A program made the position numbers and the translations under genes. From assembly GCA_002507545.1 (NCBI GenBank), contig DAVR01000033.1, forward strand, positions 1,195-63,885: a stretch of 62,691 bases of DNA. The letters run 5' to 3'. The notes under the pieces are model-generated. The model was not told the origin of the DNA, searched no databases, and saw only the letters and a list, made by a program, of their open reading frames with translations. Positions 25,866-33,832 of the stretch are shown piece by piece (position 1 is the first letter of the stretch; every line of letters starts with the position of its first letter). This DNA is from Archaeoglobus sp. UBA230 (GTDB taxonomy: Archaea; Halobacteriota; Archaeoglobi; Archaeoglobales; Archaeoglobaceae).

Positions 25866-26567
25866 TTAGCTTATATCCCCACAGGCACAGAAGAGCTCAT
25901 TAATTGCAGAAAAGAGCTCTTCATAACCCGTTTTTTTAATATTCGACACTTTGATTGCTCTGTAGGGTATTGTGGTGTACTCGATGAACTCCACTATTTT
26001 CTCAAGCAGCTCCGCGAGAACACCCTCCTTTTTAAATATCTCATCCACCATCGCGTTAATGTCGGGATCGGCCACATCTACCTTGGTGAAGGCAGTGAGA
26101 GTTGGTAAGGAAAGTCTTAAAGAGACAATAACATCCTGCAAAACAGCAGAAAGAAAGCTCTCAGCATCCCGGACGAGTGTTAAATCCATAAGGAAGATGG
26201 CAGCGGTAAAAGACCCAGAAAGTTTTTCGACAAATTTTCTACCCTCTTCAGAGAATATGAACACCTCCATCTGACCTGGCGTGTCATACAGAACGTAGTC
26301 TGCCTCTTTCTTCAACTTTTCGGCAAATTTAAGCCCAAGTTCCACAGATTTCAGCAATGCTCCATTGACTCCGAGACCATAGTTTACCATAACGTCCTCT
26401 ACTCTTACGTAGTCCCTTATGTTAGCCTCAGCATCAAAAATAGGATCGCTCGCCGGATCGAGGTTCACACAGCTAACCTTGTAACCCTTCTCCCATAGAA
26501 ACTCTGAGAAATTTTTGACAAATGTGCTCTTACCACTGCCGGCGCTTCCGATCACAAAAATTTCCAT
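25866..26567 (-). CDS. GPN-loop-family GTPase
   Basis: The 233-residue protein is the archaeal member of the GPN/XAB1 GTPase family, whose eukaryotic relatives assist RNA polymerase assembly. G1 is GSAGSGKST near residue 6, the switch region has DPASDPIFDAEANIRDYV, G3 is YDTPGQME near residue 98 and G4 is FTKVDVAD near residue 160. The name-giving GPN tripeptide is GVN here (YGLGVNGAL near residue 67), an unusual substitution. I place the start at ATG 26567, four bases after AGGAGGTG, rather than the GTG at 26573. It is the last gene of a three-gene minus-strand operon. Confidence 0.9.
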   Translation of the reverse strand: MEIFVIGSAGSGKSTFVKNFSEFLWEKGYKVSCVNLDPASDPIFDAEANIRDYVRVEDVMVNYGLGVNGALLKSVELGLKFAEKLKKEADYVLYDTPGQMEVFIFSEEGRKFVEKLSGSFTAAIFLMDLTLVRDAESFLSAVLQDVIVSLRLSLPTLTAFTKVDVADPDINAMVDEIFKKEGVLAELLEKIVEFIEYTTIPYRAIKVSNIKKTGYEELFSAINELFCACGDIS

Positions 26568-26569
26568 GG

Positions 26570-27256
26570 TCACCTCCTGAGTATTGCAAACAGCGATCCT
26601 ACTAAGAACGCAAGGGTCGTGAAGAACAGAGTGCGGAATATTTCAGAGTAAGAGCTTGCTGCTGTTAAACTTTGATTGAGTGAACTAATCCGCGCCTTAA
26701 GCTGCACGTTCTCACTTTCAAGAACAGTTATTGTTTCATTTTTACTTTTTAATAGTCCTTTGAGGTTCTCCACGACCTTAGAGCAGTTTTCTGCCATAAG
26801 ACTGAGTTTACTTACCTGACTCTTAAGGTCTCTGTTCTTCTCAACATACTCCTTTATCCTGTCGTAAAGCTCCACATTGATACTGTTAAGCGTCTCTACG
26901 AGATTTTGCAAGTAGCTGTTCCTATTCTCAAGCTGTAAAATCTCCTTTTTCAGGTTGAGAATTTGGTTATCCAACTCCACAAGAGAGTTTTCGGGCTCAT
27001 TATCCTTTTCTACTTTCACCTGAATCGTCTCCAAGCCTTTGGCACTCTTAATCTCTATGAAATAGGAACCATAGCACGAATGGGTTACCTTTATCGCATA
27101 CTCTCCTGCCGAGAGGTTTGCGGTGCTCGTCAAAGTGTTCTCAAAATACATACACTCGTCAAGAACAACTTGGGCAGGTTCGGTTAGTGTTAGGTTAATC
27201 ACGTCCCCCTGAACAGCAGTAGTTGCTGAAAGCAGTGCGATAAGGAAAAGAATCAA
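26570..27256 (-). CDS. Secreted, membrane-anchored coiled-coil protein
   Basis: This 228-residue protein has a signal peptide (MILFLIALLSATTAVQG), an extracytoplasmic beta-rich domain of about 70 residues with two cysteines, a long coiled coil from about residue 90 to 200 (leucine heptads such as LDNQILNLKKEILQLENRN) and a C-terminal membrane helix (IFRTLFFTTLAFLVGSLFAILRR). I do not recognise a family. Such tethered coiled coils serve as surface spacers or as scaffolds. Its ATG overlaps the stop of the next gene upstream by 4 bases. Confidence 0.7.
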   Translation of the reverse strand: MILFLIALLSATTAVQGDVINLTLTEPAQVVLDECMYFENTLTSTANLSAGEYAIKVTHSCYGSYFIEIKSAKGLETIQVKVEKDNEPENSLVELDNQILNLKKEILQLENRNSYLQNLVETLNSINVELYDRIKEYVEKNRDLKSQVSKLSLMAENCSKVVENLKGLLKSKNETITVLESENVQLKARISSLNQSLTAASSYSEIFRTLFFTTLAFLVGSLFAILRR

Positions 27257-27666
27257 GTTCTCACCCCCCTCAACGCGTTCTGCACTATCGTCCAGACTTG
27301 AGAGAAGTCTTCAAGCGAAATGAATTTACCGTGCAAGTATATAAACACGTTTCCCCTTTTGACTGCATACTTATAGTCGCTATTGGAGATGCGCAGGATT
27401 TCATCGCTCCGTGAAACTTCAAGTGCTGTCCTCATTTCGTCAATTTCAAAGTCATCAACACCAATCGCAATTTTGTTTTCTTCGCTTACAATGGCTACAT
27501 TCACCAGATACTTCTCTCTCAAAAATTCAGCCAGATTGTCAATACTCACGTTGGATGCTTTGCCCTTGACACCGTAACCCCTTTTTTCGAGAATTCTGTC
27601 TGTAACAACAAACCCTACAATCACACCTATTACTGCGAGAACGATCTGCCAGCTAATGGTGACCAC
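27253..27666 (-). CDS. Membrane-anchored protein of unknown function
   Basis: The 137-residue protein has one N-terminal membrane helix (ISWQIVLAVIGVIVGFVVTDRIL) and a soluble domain with alternating strands (VNVAIVSEENKIAIGV, YKYAVKRGNVFIYL) and a final helix. It shows no motif I recognise. It heads an operon with the coiled-coil membrane protein and the GPN-type GTPase. The three are coupled by 4-base or shorter overlaps, so a common envelope role is possible but unproven. Confidence 0.65.
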   Translation of the reverse strand: MVTISWQIVLAVIGVIVGFVVTDRILEKRGYGVKGKASNVSIDNLAEFLREKYLVNVAIVSEENKIAIGVDDFEIDEMRTALEVSRSDEILRISNSDYKYAVKRGNVFIYLHGKFISLEDFSQVWTIVQNALRGVRT

Positions 27667-27750
27667 CTATCATATTGTTAGCAGAACCATATTTTTAGTT
27701 TTTGGACTTTTTTGAACAAACTACAATTGGTTGACACAGGGAGAGGAAAA

Positions 27751-28479
27751 CTAAAGAATCATACTCAGAAACTTCCTCGTCCTCTCATGCTCAGGATCGG
27801 AGAAAACCTTTTCTGGAGCCCCCTCTTCAACTATAACTCCGCCATCCATAAAGATGACTCTATCCCCCACTTCTCGCGCAAAACCCATTTCATGCGTTAC
27901 CACAAGCATCGTCATACCATCTCTGGCGAGGTTTTTCATGACGTCAAGAACCTCCTTAACAAGTTCGGGGTCAAGAGCGGAAGTAACTTCATCGAAGAGC
28001 ATTACCTCAGGATTCATGGCTAAAGCCCTCGCGATTGCGACTCTCTGCTGCTGACCACCACTTAGCTGGGCTGGATAGTAATCTGCCTTGTCAGCAAGCC
28101 CGACCTTTTCAAGCAACTTCATCGCCAGTTCCTCAGCATCTCTTTTATTCATCTTCTTTATTTTGATTGGGGCGAGTGTTATATTCTGCAGAGCCGTTAA
28201 ATGTGGAAAGAGGTTGAATTGCTGAAAGACGATTCCGATCCGCTGCCTTATCTTGTTGATGTCAACCTTACTGTCGGTAATTTCAATTCCATCCAGAATT
28301 ATTTTTCCGGAGGTTGGCTCCTCAAGTCTGTTTATACACCTTAGAAGCGTGGATTTGCCACTTCCTGAAGGGCCAATGATCACAACCACTTCTCCCTTTT
28401 TAACACTCATATTGATCCCGCGCAGTACGTGAAGGTCGTTGAACCTCTTGTGCAGGTCTATGATTTCAAGCAGTGGCAT
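27751..28479 (-). CDS. Polar amino acid ABC transporter ATP-binding protein
   Basis: The 242-residue protein is a GlnQ/ArtP/HisP-type ABC ATPase. Walker [10 protein letters not shown] is near residue 34, the Q loop reads [19 protein letters not shown], the signature is LSGGQQQR near residue 143 and Walker B is [14 protein letters not shown] near residue 163. The family normally works with a membrane permease and a solute-binding protein. Neither is adjacent: the neighbours are a membrane protein operon and sdhA. It may serve a permease elsewhere in the genome. The 156-base spacer to sdhA should hold two divergent promoters. Confidence 0.93.
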   Translation of the reverse strand: MPLLEIIDLHKRFNDLHVLRGINMSVKKGEVVVIIGPSGSGKSTLLRCINRLEEPTSGKIILDGIEITDSKVDINKIRQRIGIVFQQFNLFPHLTALQNITLAPIKIKKMNKRDAEELAMKLLEKVGLADKADYYPAQLSGGQQQRVAIARALAMNPEVMLFDEVTSALDPELVKEVLDVMKNLARDGMTMLVVTHEMGFAREVGDRVIFMDGGVIVEEGAPEKVFSDPEHERTRKFLSMIL

Positions 28480-28635
28480 TGGATTGAGTTTAATATTGAG
28501 TTTATTAAAATGTTTGTTCTCTGCTGATTGCGAGCATGTACTAAGGAATACAAAGTTATTTTTAGATGCCGAAAAAGGTAAGTAGTAAATCTAAAAAAGG
28601 ATTGTAGCAATCATACTTTCGGTTCAGGTGATAAC

Positions 28636-30333
28636 GTGAGAGTGCAGCACGACATTGTCATTGTTGGTGCAGGACTTGCCGGAATGAGGGCCGCAATTGC
28701 AGCAGCGGAGAAGAATAGCAGACTATCAATTGCAATTATCGCAAAAACCTATCCGATCAGGTGCCACAGCGTGTGTGCGGAGGGTGGAACAGCTGCTGTA
28801 CTTAGGGATGGGGATAGCTTCGATTTACATGCCTGGGATACAGTCAAGGGCAGTGATTTTCTCGCAGATCAAGATGCTGTCGAATTCTTCGTCAGAGAAT
28901 GTCCAAAGGAGATACTGAGACTCGACAACTGGGGTTGTCCTTGGAGCAGAAATGAAGACGGAACAATAGCCCAGAGACCTTTTGGTGGGCATAGCTTTAA
29001 CAGAGCAACCTTTGCGAAGGACAGGACAGGGTTTCATGAGGTACATACGCTCTACGAAAGGATGCTTAAATACGACAACATCGAAATATATCCGGAATAC
29101 CTCATCACCAACCTTATAATTGAAGAAAACACAGTTCAGGGAGTCTCAGCAGTTGAACTGAAAACAGGAAACCTTGTATTTTTCGAAGCCAAATCTGTAG
29201 TATTCGCAACTGGTGGAGCTGGGAGGCTGTATGGGTTTACCACATACAGCCATCAGGTCACGGGGGATGGCATGGCCATCGCCTACCGCAATGGAATTCC
29301 GCTCAAAGACATGGAATTCGTTCAGTTTCATCCTACTGGATTAATTCCTTCCGGAATTCTGATGACCGAGGGGTGCAGGGGTGAGGGGGGATATCTTCTG
29401 AACAAAGATGGTGAGAGGTTCATGAAAAAGTATGCCCCTGAGAAGATGGAACTCGGTCCGAGAGATATAGTGTCAAGGGCTATGTGGACAGAAATATTGG
29501 AGGGAAGAGGGCTTGAAGGGGATTATGGGCCCTACATAGCTCTTGACCTGAGACACCTTGGCGAGGAGAAGATAGAGGAGAGACTTCCACTAATAAGGGA
29601 CGCGGCAATAAAGTTTGCTGGAGTTGATCCCGTCGAGGAGCCGATACCGGTCAAGCCGGTCGCTCACTACACGATGGGTGGGATACATACCAACGTCAGA
29701 TGTGAAACTCCCGTTAAAGGATTCTTTGCCGCTGGGGAATGTGCATGTGTTAGCATTCACGGAGCTAACAGACTTGGAACAAACTCGACTGCTGAATGTC
29801 TCGTTTTCGGGAGGGTTGCAGGAGAAAGTGCAGCAGAGTATGCGATGAATGCAAGAGGAGGGAAAATTACTGAAGAGGTTATGATGAAGGAAGAGAGCAG
29901 GATTTACGATGAACTACTCGGCAAGAGCGGAGACGAGAGCCCGTATCAAATAAAAAGAGAGCTCAACGAAACTATGGATAAGGATATGTGGATATTCAGG
30001 GAAGAGAATGGGCTGAAGGAGGCGGTAAGGAAGATAAAGGAGCTTAAAGAGCGCTACAGGAACGTGGAGATAAACGACAGGTCAAGAGGGTTTAACACAG
30101 ACCTCATGATGACCATTGAAATTGGATACTTGCTTGACCTCGCGGAGGTTGTAGCAGTTGGCGCTTTAAAAAGGCAGGAAAGCAGAGGAGCACACTACAG
30201 GCTCGACTATCCAAAAAGAGATGATGAAAACTGGCTCAAACACACGATGGCTTACTACACACCTGAGGGTCCAAGATTCGAATACATTCCGGTGACTGTG
30301 ACCAAATGGGAACCTGTTGAGAGGAAATATTGA
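28636..30333 (+). CDS. sdhA: Succinate dehydrogenase/fumarate reductase flavoprotein subunit
   Basis: SdhA interconverts succinate and fumarate at a covalently bound FAD. The 565 residues start with the FAD-binding VIVGAGLAGMRAAIAAAE near residue 8. RCHSVCAEGG near residue 43 holds the flavin-linking histidine. QFHPTGLIPSG and TEGCRGEGGYLLN carry active-site residues, and HYTMGGIHTN and GECACVSIHGANRLGTNS complete the catalytic and FAD region. The start is GTG 28636 after a GGTGATAA element. It heads the sdhABCD operon and probably donates electrons to, or takes them from, the menaquinone pool. Confidence 0.96.
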   Translation: MRVQHDIVIVGAGLAGMRAAIAAAEKNSRLSIAIIAKTYPIRCHSVCAEGGTAAVLRDGDSFDLHAWDTVKGSDFLADQDAVEFFVRECPKEILRLDNWGCPWSRNEDGTIAQRPFGGHSFNRATFAKDRTGFHEVHTLYERMLKYDNIEIYPEYLITNLIIEENTVQGVSAVELKTGNLVFFEAKSVVFATGGAGRLYGFTTYSHQVTGDGMAIAYRNGIPLKDMEFVQFHPTGLIPSGILMTEGCRGEGGYLLNKDGERFMKKYAPEKMELGPRDIVSRAMWTEILEGRGLEGDYGPYIALDLRHLGEEKIEERLPLIRDAAIKFAGVDPVEEPIPVKPVAHYTMGGIHTNVRCETPVKGFFAAGECACVSIHGANRLGTNSTAECLVFGRVAGESAAEYAMNARGGKITEEVMMKEESRIYDELLGKSGDESPYQIKRELNETMDKDMWIFREENGLKEAVRKIKELKERYRNVEINDRSRGFNTDLMMTIEIGYLLDLAEVVAVGALKRQESRGAHYRLDYPKRDDENWLKHTMAYYTPEGPRFEYIPVTVTKWEPVERKY

Positions 30334-30342
30334 GGTGGTTTG

Positions 30343-31053
30343 ATGGCTGAGTTCAGAGTTAGGAGGTATGACGGGTTCAGGTCATACTGGCAGAGCTTTG
30401 AGGTTCCGGCGAAGAGGGGAATGACAGTCCTTGAAGGTCTGTATTACATAAAGGAAAATCTGGACTCAAGCCTCGCTTTCAGAGCATCTTGCAGAATGGG
30501 GATATGCGGAAGTTGTGCCATGAAGATAAATGGAAAACCAAGGCTGGCATGTGAGACCCAGATTTTGTTCCTTGGCAATAAAATTATTGTTGAACCTCTT
30601 GAGAATTACAGGGTGATAAAAGACCTTGTGACGGACTTTGAAGGATTCTTTGCGAAGCATAAAGCTGTAAAGCCCTATCTCATCAGGCAGGATGAGAACT
30701 ACGAGGAACCAAAGGAGCTTTTGCAGACTCCCGAGCAGCTTAATGAATACTACGTCTTTACGCTCTGTATTAAATGTGGTGCGTGCTACTCCGTTTGTCC
30801 TGCAGCCTCAACCCTTGACAGCTATCTTGGCCCTGCAGCGATGGCCGCTGCCTACAGATTCTGTGCAGACAGCAGGGATGAGGGACGGAGGGATAGATAC
30901 GAGGTAGCAAGTTCATCACATGGAGTTTGGAGATGTCATCTCGCGATGGAGTGCAGCGAAGTATGTCCGAAGAACGTGGAACCTGCAAAGGCTGTTCAAA
31001 TGCTGAGAAGAAGCACAGCCTTCAGCATTCTGAGAAGTATTCTGGGGTGGTAG
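30343..31053 (+). CDS. sdhB: Succinate dehydrogenase iron-sulfur subunit
   Basis: The 236-residue SdhB carries three clusters between the flavin and the quinone. The [2Fe-2S] ligands are in ASCRMGICGSCAMKINGKP and the following C of LACETQ; the [4Fe-4S] site is CIKCGACYSVCP; the third site is CHLAMECSEVCPKN. The E. coli pattern for [3Fe-4S] in the last site is matched in spacing. I take ATG 30343, six bases after GAGGTGG, rather than the TTG at 30340. sdhC follows one base after the stop. Confidence 0.96.
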   Translation: MAEFRVRRYDGFRSYWQSFEVPAKRGMTVLEGLYYIKENLDSSLAFRASCRMGICGSCAMKINGKPRLACETQILFLGNKIIVEPLENYRVIKDLVTDFEGFFAKHKAVKPYLIRQDENYEEPKELLQTPEQLNEYYVFTLCIKCGACYSVCPAASTLDSYLGPAAMAAAYRFCADSRDEGRRDRYEVASSSHGVWRCHLAMECSEVCPKNVEPAKAVQMLRRSTAFSILRSILGW

Positions 31054-31054
31054 A

Positions 31055-31429
31055 ATGGGAATTTCAGGATGGTTTAAGCTTGGAGGAAGAAGCATTTTCA
31101 GCTGGGCATTCACTTTTCAGCGACTGACGGGTATAGTTCTGCTTATCTACCTCTGCATGCACCTCACCTACCTCACAACCCTACTCGACAAAACTGGAGA
31201 AACGTACGAAAGCATGATCGCGCTGACGGTATCCAAGGAGTTTTTGATTTTCGACATACTCCTTGTGCTGTGCGGTGTGTTTCATGGTGTTAACGGGTTC
31301 AGGATAATCCTGCATGAATTTGGACTGGCCTACGAGTATCACAAAGCTCTTCTTGCCCTTGCTGTTGTCATTGCCTTGGCCGCATGGCTGTATGCAAGCT
31401 ATATCATGTACTCTCTGACAGGTGGTTGA
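31055..31429 (+). CDS. sdhC: Succinate dehydrogenase cytochrome b subunit SdhC
   Basis: The 124-residue membrane anchor has three transmembrane helices. The N-terminal SIFSWAFTFQRLTGIVLLIYLCMHLTYL contains the family motif QRxTG and a heme-type histidine, and FHGVNGFRIILHEFG near residue 80 is the conserved second-helix motif. It pairs with SdhD to bind heme b and menaquinone. It is followed directly by sdhD. Confidence 0.93.
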   Translation: MGISGWFKLGGRSIFSWAFTFQRLTGIVLLIYLCMHLTYLTTLLDKTGETYESMIALTVSKEFLIFDILLVLCGVFHGVNGFRIILHEFGLAYEYHKALLALAVVIALAAWLYASYIMYSLTGG

Positions 31430-31430
31430 G

Positions 31431-31775
31431 ATGAACTCCGCAAAAAGTGTTATAGAGCCGATTGCGTGGATCTTCCAGATGCTGACCGGACTTGCGATGA
31501 TAGTGCTGGTAACAGTGCATTTCTATGTCACCCACATGATCTCGCATGAAGCTCTTGAGTATGCGGGAGTTATTCAGAGACTCAGCCTGCCGGAGTACAG
31601 GGTGATGTATGCAGTTCTGCTTCTGGTTGTATCTTTCCATGCATTCAACGGCCTCAGGGCGATAGCTCTCGATACCAATGCTGGAATGAGAAGTAGAGGT
31701 ACTATTAACCTTCTGACAACGCTTATGTTCCTCGTTGCCTTCTTCTACGGTCTTTACCTGCTTGTTTCCATTTAA
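31431..31775 (+). CDS. sdhD: Succinate dehydrogenase membrane anchor SdhD
   Basis: The 114-residue protein has three membrane helices with IFQMLTGLAMIVLVTVHFYVTH at the start and SFHAFNGLRAIALD near residue 70, the SdhC/D family histidine motif. ATG 31431 is preceded at a good distance by GGTGG; the in-frame GTG at 31422 would overlap sdhC. It is the last gene of the sdh operon. The TATA-like sequence after its stop belongs to the next locus. Confidence 0.9.
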   Translation: MNSAKSVIEPIAWIFQMLTGLAMIVLVTVHFYVTHMISHEALEYAGVIQRLSLPEYRVMYAVLLLVVSFHAFNGLRAIALDTNAGMRSRGTINLLTTLMFLVAFFYGLYLLVSI

Positions 31776-31860
31776 ATTTTTGATTGAGGAATTTAATTTA
31801 ATTTTATATGTTATATACCACAAAGTTGCCAAAAAAAGAAATTGGGATAAACTGTGTTAT

Positions 31861-33003
31861 ATGTTGCGGTATCTGCTGATAGCATGTGTAATGGTGGTGT
31901 GTGTTAGTGTTGTATCCGCACGCCATGTCAGCAAAAAATATATGTGAAAAACTATTTAGACGTGCTGATTGAGATAGAGGCATATAGAGACAACTCATAC
32001 TTGAAATCTCTGCACCTAAATTCGAAAGAAAGTAAATTGATTGACACAATTGCACTTGAAAGTGGCAATGGGGTGCAGTACTACGTATTGGAAAGATCCT
32101 GATGGAATCAAACACAAAACAGGGCGTTATGTAAGAGGATGCATTTATGATGAGCAGGTTATAAGTATCACAAAGATTGAAACCCATCTAAAAGCCTATG
32201 CCGTTAAAGGTAGAGTTGGGGAAGAAACCGAATTAAAATATAGGTTGCAGGGAGAAGAGGGATCAGAGCGTGTAAATTTGAAAAATAAAACGTGTAAAGT
32301 TATATCTCAAAGATGGATCAAACTATGTATTTCCCGGTGAGTCATTTACTGACGAAGACGGGTATGCCAAAATCATTAAAACTTTCGAAAATGTAGGCCG
32401 ATACTATTACTACTGCCTGTTTGATGGATATGGAACTATACAAAAGTCTTAAAACCATCTAGGAAATAAAAGAGTTGGCTGAGGCGATGGTTGGGATATA
32501 TACAAAGGGACGAAGTATGCAAGAGAGTGGGCTAAAGTCGTAGCAGATGCAGATAAAGCTTTGGAGTCGAATATGGTTCCGGAGAGGTTAAGGAAACTAC
32601 TAAATACGTATCGTACGTCGATACAGGACTTAAAATTGGTGAGATTGCAGTTAAAATGAAAAGTGAACATACAACTGACAGATTATAAGCCTACGGAAAA
32701 CTTCAAAAATTGATGCTGATAGATGTAGGGGAGAAAACCTTGAACGCAATTGGTCTTTCATCCCTTGGAGCTTCTTTAATGATGATGCCAGCCAAAATTA
32801 ATAGTGAAGTAAATTATCGAGACAGGAATTTATATTGCAAAGAGGGTGATGACCATTCAGGGCAAAATAGATGCAGAGATGTGCGAGGGCTATAAAAACA
32901 CTTACGACCTATATAAGACAATGGAAATATATCCTAAATGTAAACACTTGCTTACCAGTAAAGGTAAACACTTACATCACGAGGGTTATTGGCCATATTT
33001 CTG
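31861..33003 (+). pseudogene. Decayed secreted-protein gene (multiple frameshifts)
   Basis: A good signal peptide opens the locus at ATG 31861 (LRYLLIACVMVVCVSVVSA), but the frame breaks at an A6 run near 31931. Coding-looking sequence then continues in other frames: IYVKNYLDVLIEIEAYRD, then KIETHLKAYAVKG (32041-32300), then VKLYLKDGSNYVFPGES ending near 32452. Later pieces include KYARWAKVV-type helical sequence broken by shifts, GEKTLNAIGLSSLGA, and IETGIYIAKRVMTIQGKI ending at a stop near 33003 after KHLHHEGYWPYF. I see an Ig-like segment with a TDEDG turn and a histidine-containing tail. At least four frame changes make it a pseudogene rather than several genes. Confidence 0.6.
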
Positions 33004-33163
33004 ACCTTTTGGAAGTAAAAAATCTTTAGAATGGGTAATCACGAGAGAAAATACAGCCTTCAGATTTAGATAATTTTTATTTTTCTATTTTAACTATAGA
33101 AAAGTTTTAGCTCCACTCTTAATAAAACTCACTATGTTCTGAAATACCAACGACACTGAGACT

Positions 33164-33180
33164 TAAAAAATAAAAAAATT
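33164..33180 (-). terminator. Poly-T terminator after the DUF333 gene
   Basis: On the minus strand, a T-rich tract of about 17 bases (7 T, an A, then 6 T) follows the end of the DUF333 gene directly. Archaeal RNA polymerase terminates at such U-rich tracts without a hairpin. Confidence 0.5.
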
Positions 33181-33832
33181 ATATAACCTTTTTTCGCCAT
33201 CTGATGAGTGCCGCTGCTATTACGATCCCAACTACTGCAATTTCAAATCCAAAACTCGGAGTTTCTACACTTATACTCCTTTCTGTTGTAATCTCGGTGA
33301 TTTTTTCTTGCGTTTTGTTTATATTGGATTTCGTACAATCAACGTCCTCGTTGTTCAAACAGTCTGGGTCGCATATCCCATCCTTGATGGCATCACAATA
33401 TCCATCCTCATCTCCAGAGTGGCAGTCCTGAGGACATGTGGAGTAGTTCTCAGGAATGCCACAAACCCCATCGCCGCATACGGTTTCTTCAAAGCTCAGA
33501 CCCATTAGCTCTGTAACTTCTACTTCTCTACCGTCAGGTAAGACACAAACTAAGCAACTCTTACAGTCTTCTCTTTCCACATGCTTGGCCTCGTATCCTT
33601 TTATTGCACAGTAGCTGTATTCAAGAGCAACTTCTCCTCTAAAAAAATCCCATCCATTAACTGCTTCACCATTTGGCAGAATGCACTTGCCCACGTCACC
33701 TAATGGGGTCGAGTCACTTCTATAGTGGTAACCGAGGGCTTCGCAGTAAACTGCTGCTGGATTTCTAAGTGCTGAAGCACTGCCTGTGAGAACTATAAAT
33801 AATATCAAGACACACAAAATCCTTCTAATCAT
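33179..33832 (-). CDS. Secreted DUF333-domain protein with C-terminal membrane anchor
   Basis: The 217-residue protein has a signal peptide (IRRILCVLILFIVLTGSASA). A DUF333 unit follows (NPAAVYCEALGYHYR ... GKCILPNGEAVNGWDFFRGEV), then a second related half with CxxC pairs. A cysteine-rich, calcium-loop-like stretch (CGDGVCGIPENYSTCPQDC) leads to a C-terminal tail TPSFGFEIAVVGIVIAAAL ending RWRKK. The tail resembles PGF-CTERM archaeosortase signals, with PSF in place of PGF. It should sit on the cell surface. Its ATG overlaps the stop of the giant protease gene by 4 bases, so both are co-expressed. Confidence 0.82.
   Translation of the reverse strand: MIRRILCVLILFIVLTGSASALRNPAAVYCEALGYHYRSDSTPLGDVGKCILPNGEAVNGWDFFRGEVALEYSYCAIKGYEAKHVEREDCKSCLVCVLPDGREVEVTELMGLSFEETVCGDGVCGIPENYSTCPQDCHSGDEDGYCDAIKDGICDPDCLNNEDVDCTKSNINKTQEKITEITTERSISVETPSFGFEIAVVGIVIAAALIRWRKKVI

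Noticed and set aside
32041..32895. Separate small genes inside 31.9-33.0 kb
   Set aside because: Each fragment lacks a good start or is cut by a shift, while adjacent frames continue a protein-like sequence; a single pseudogene explains them better.
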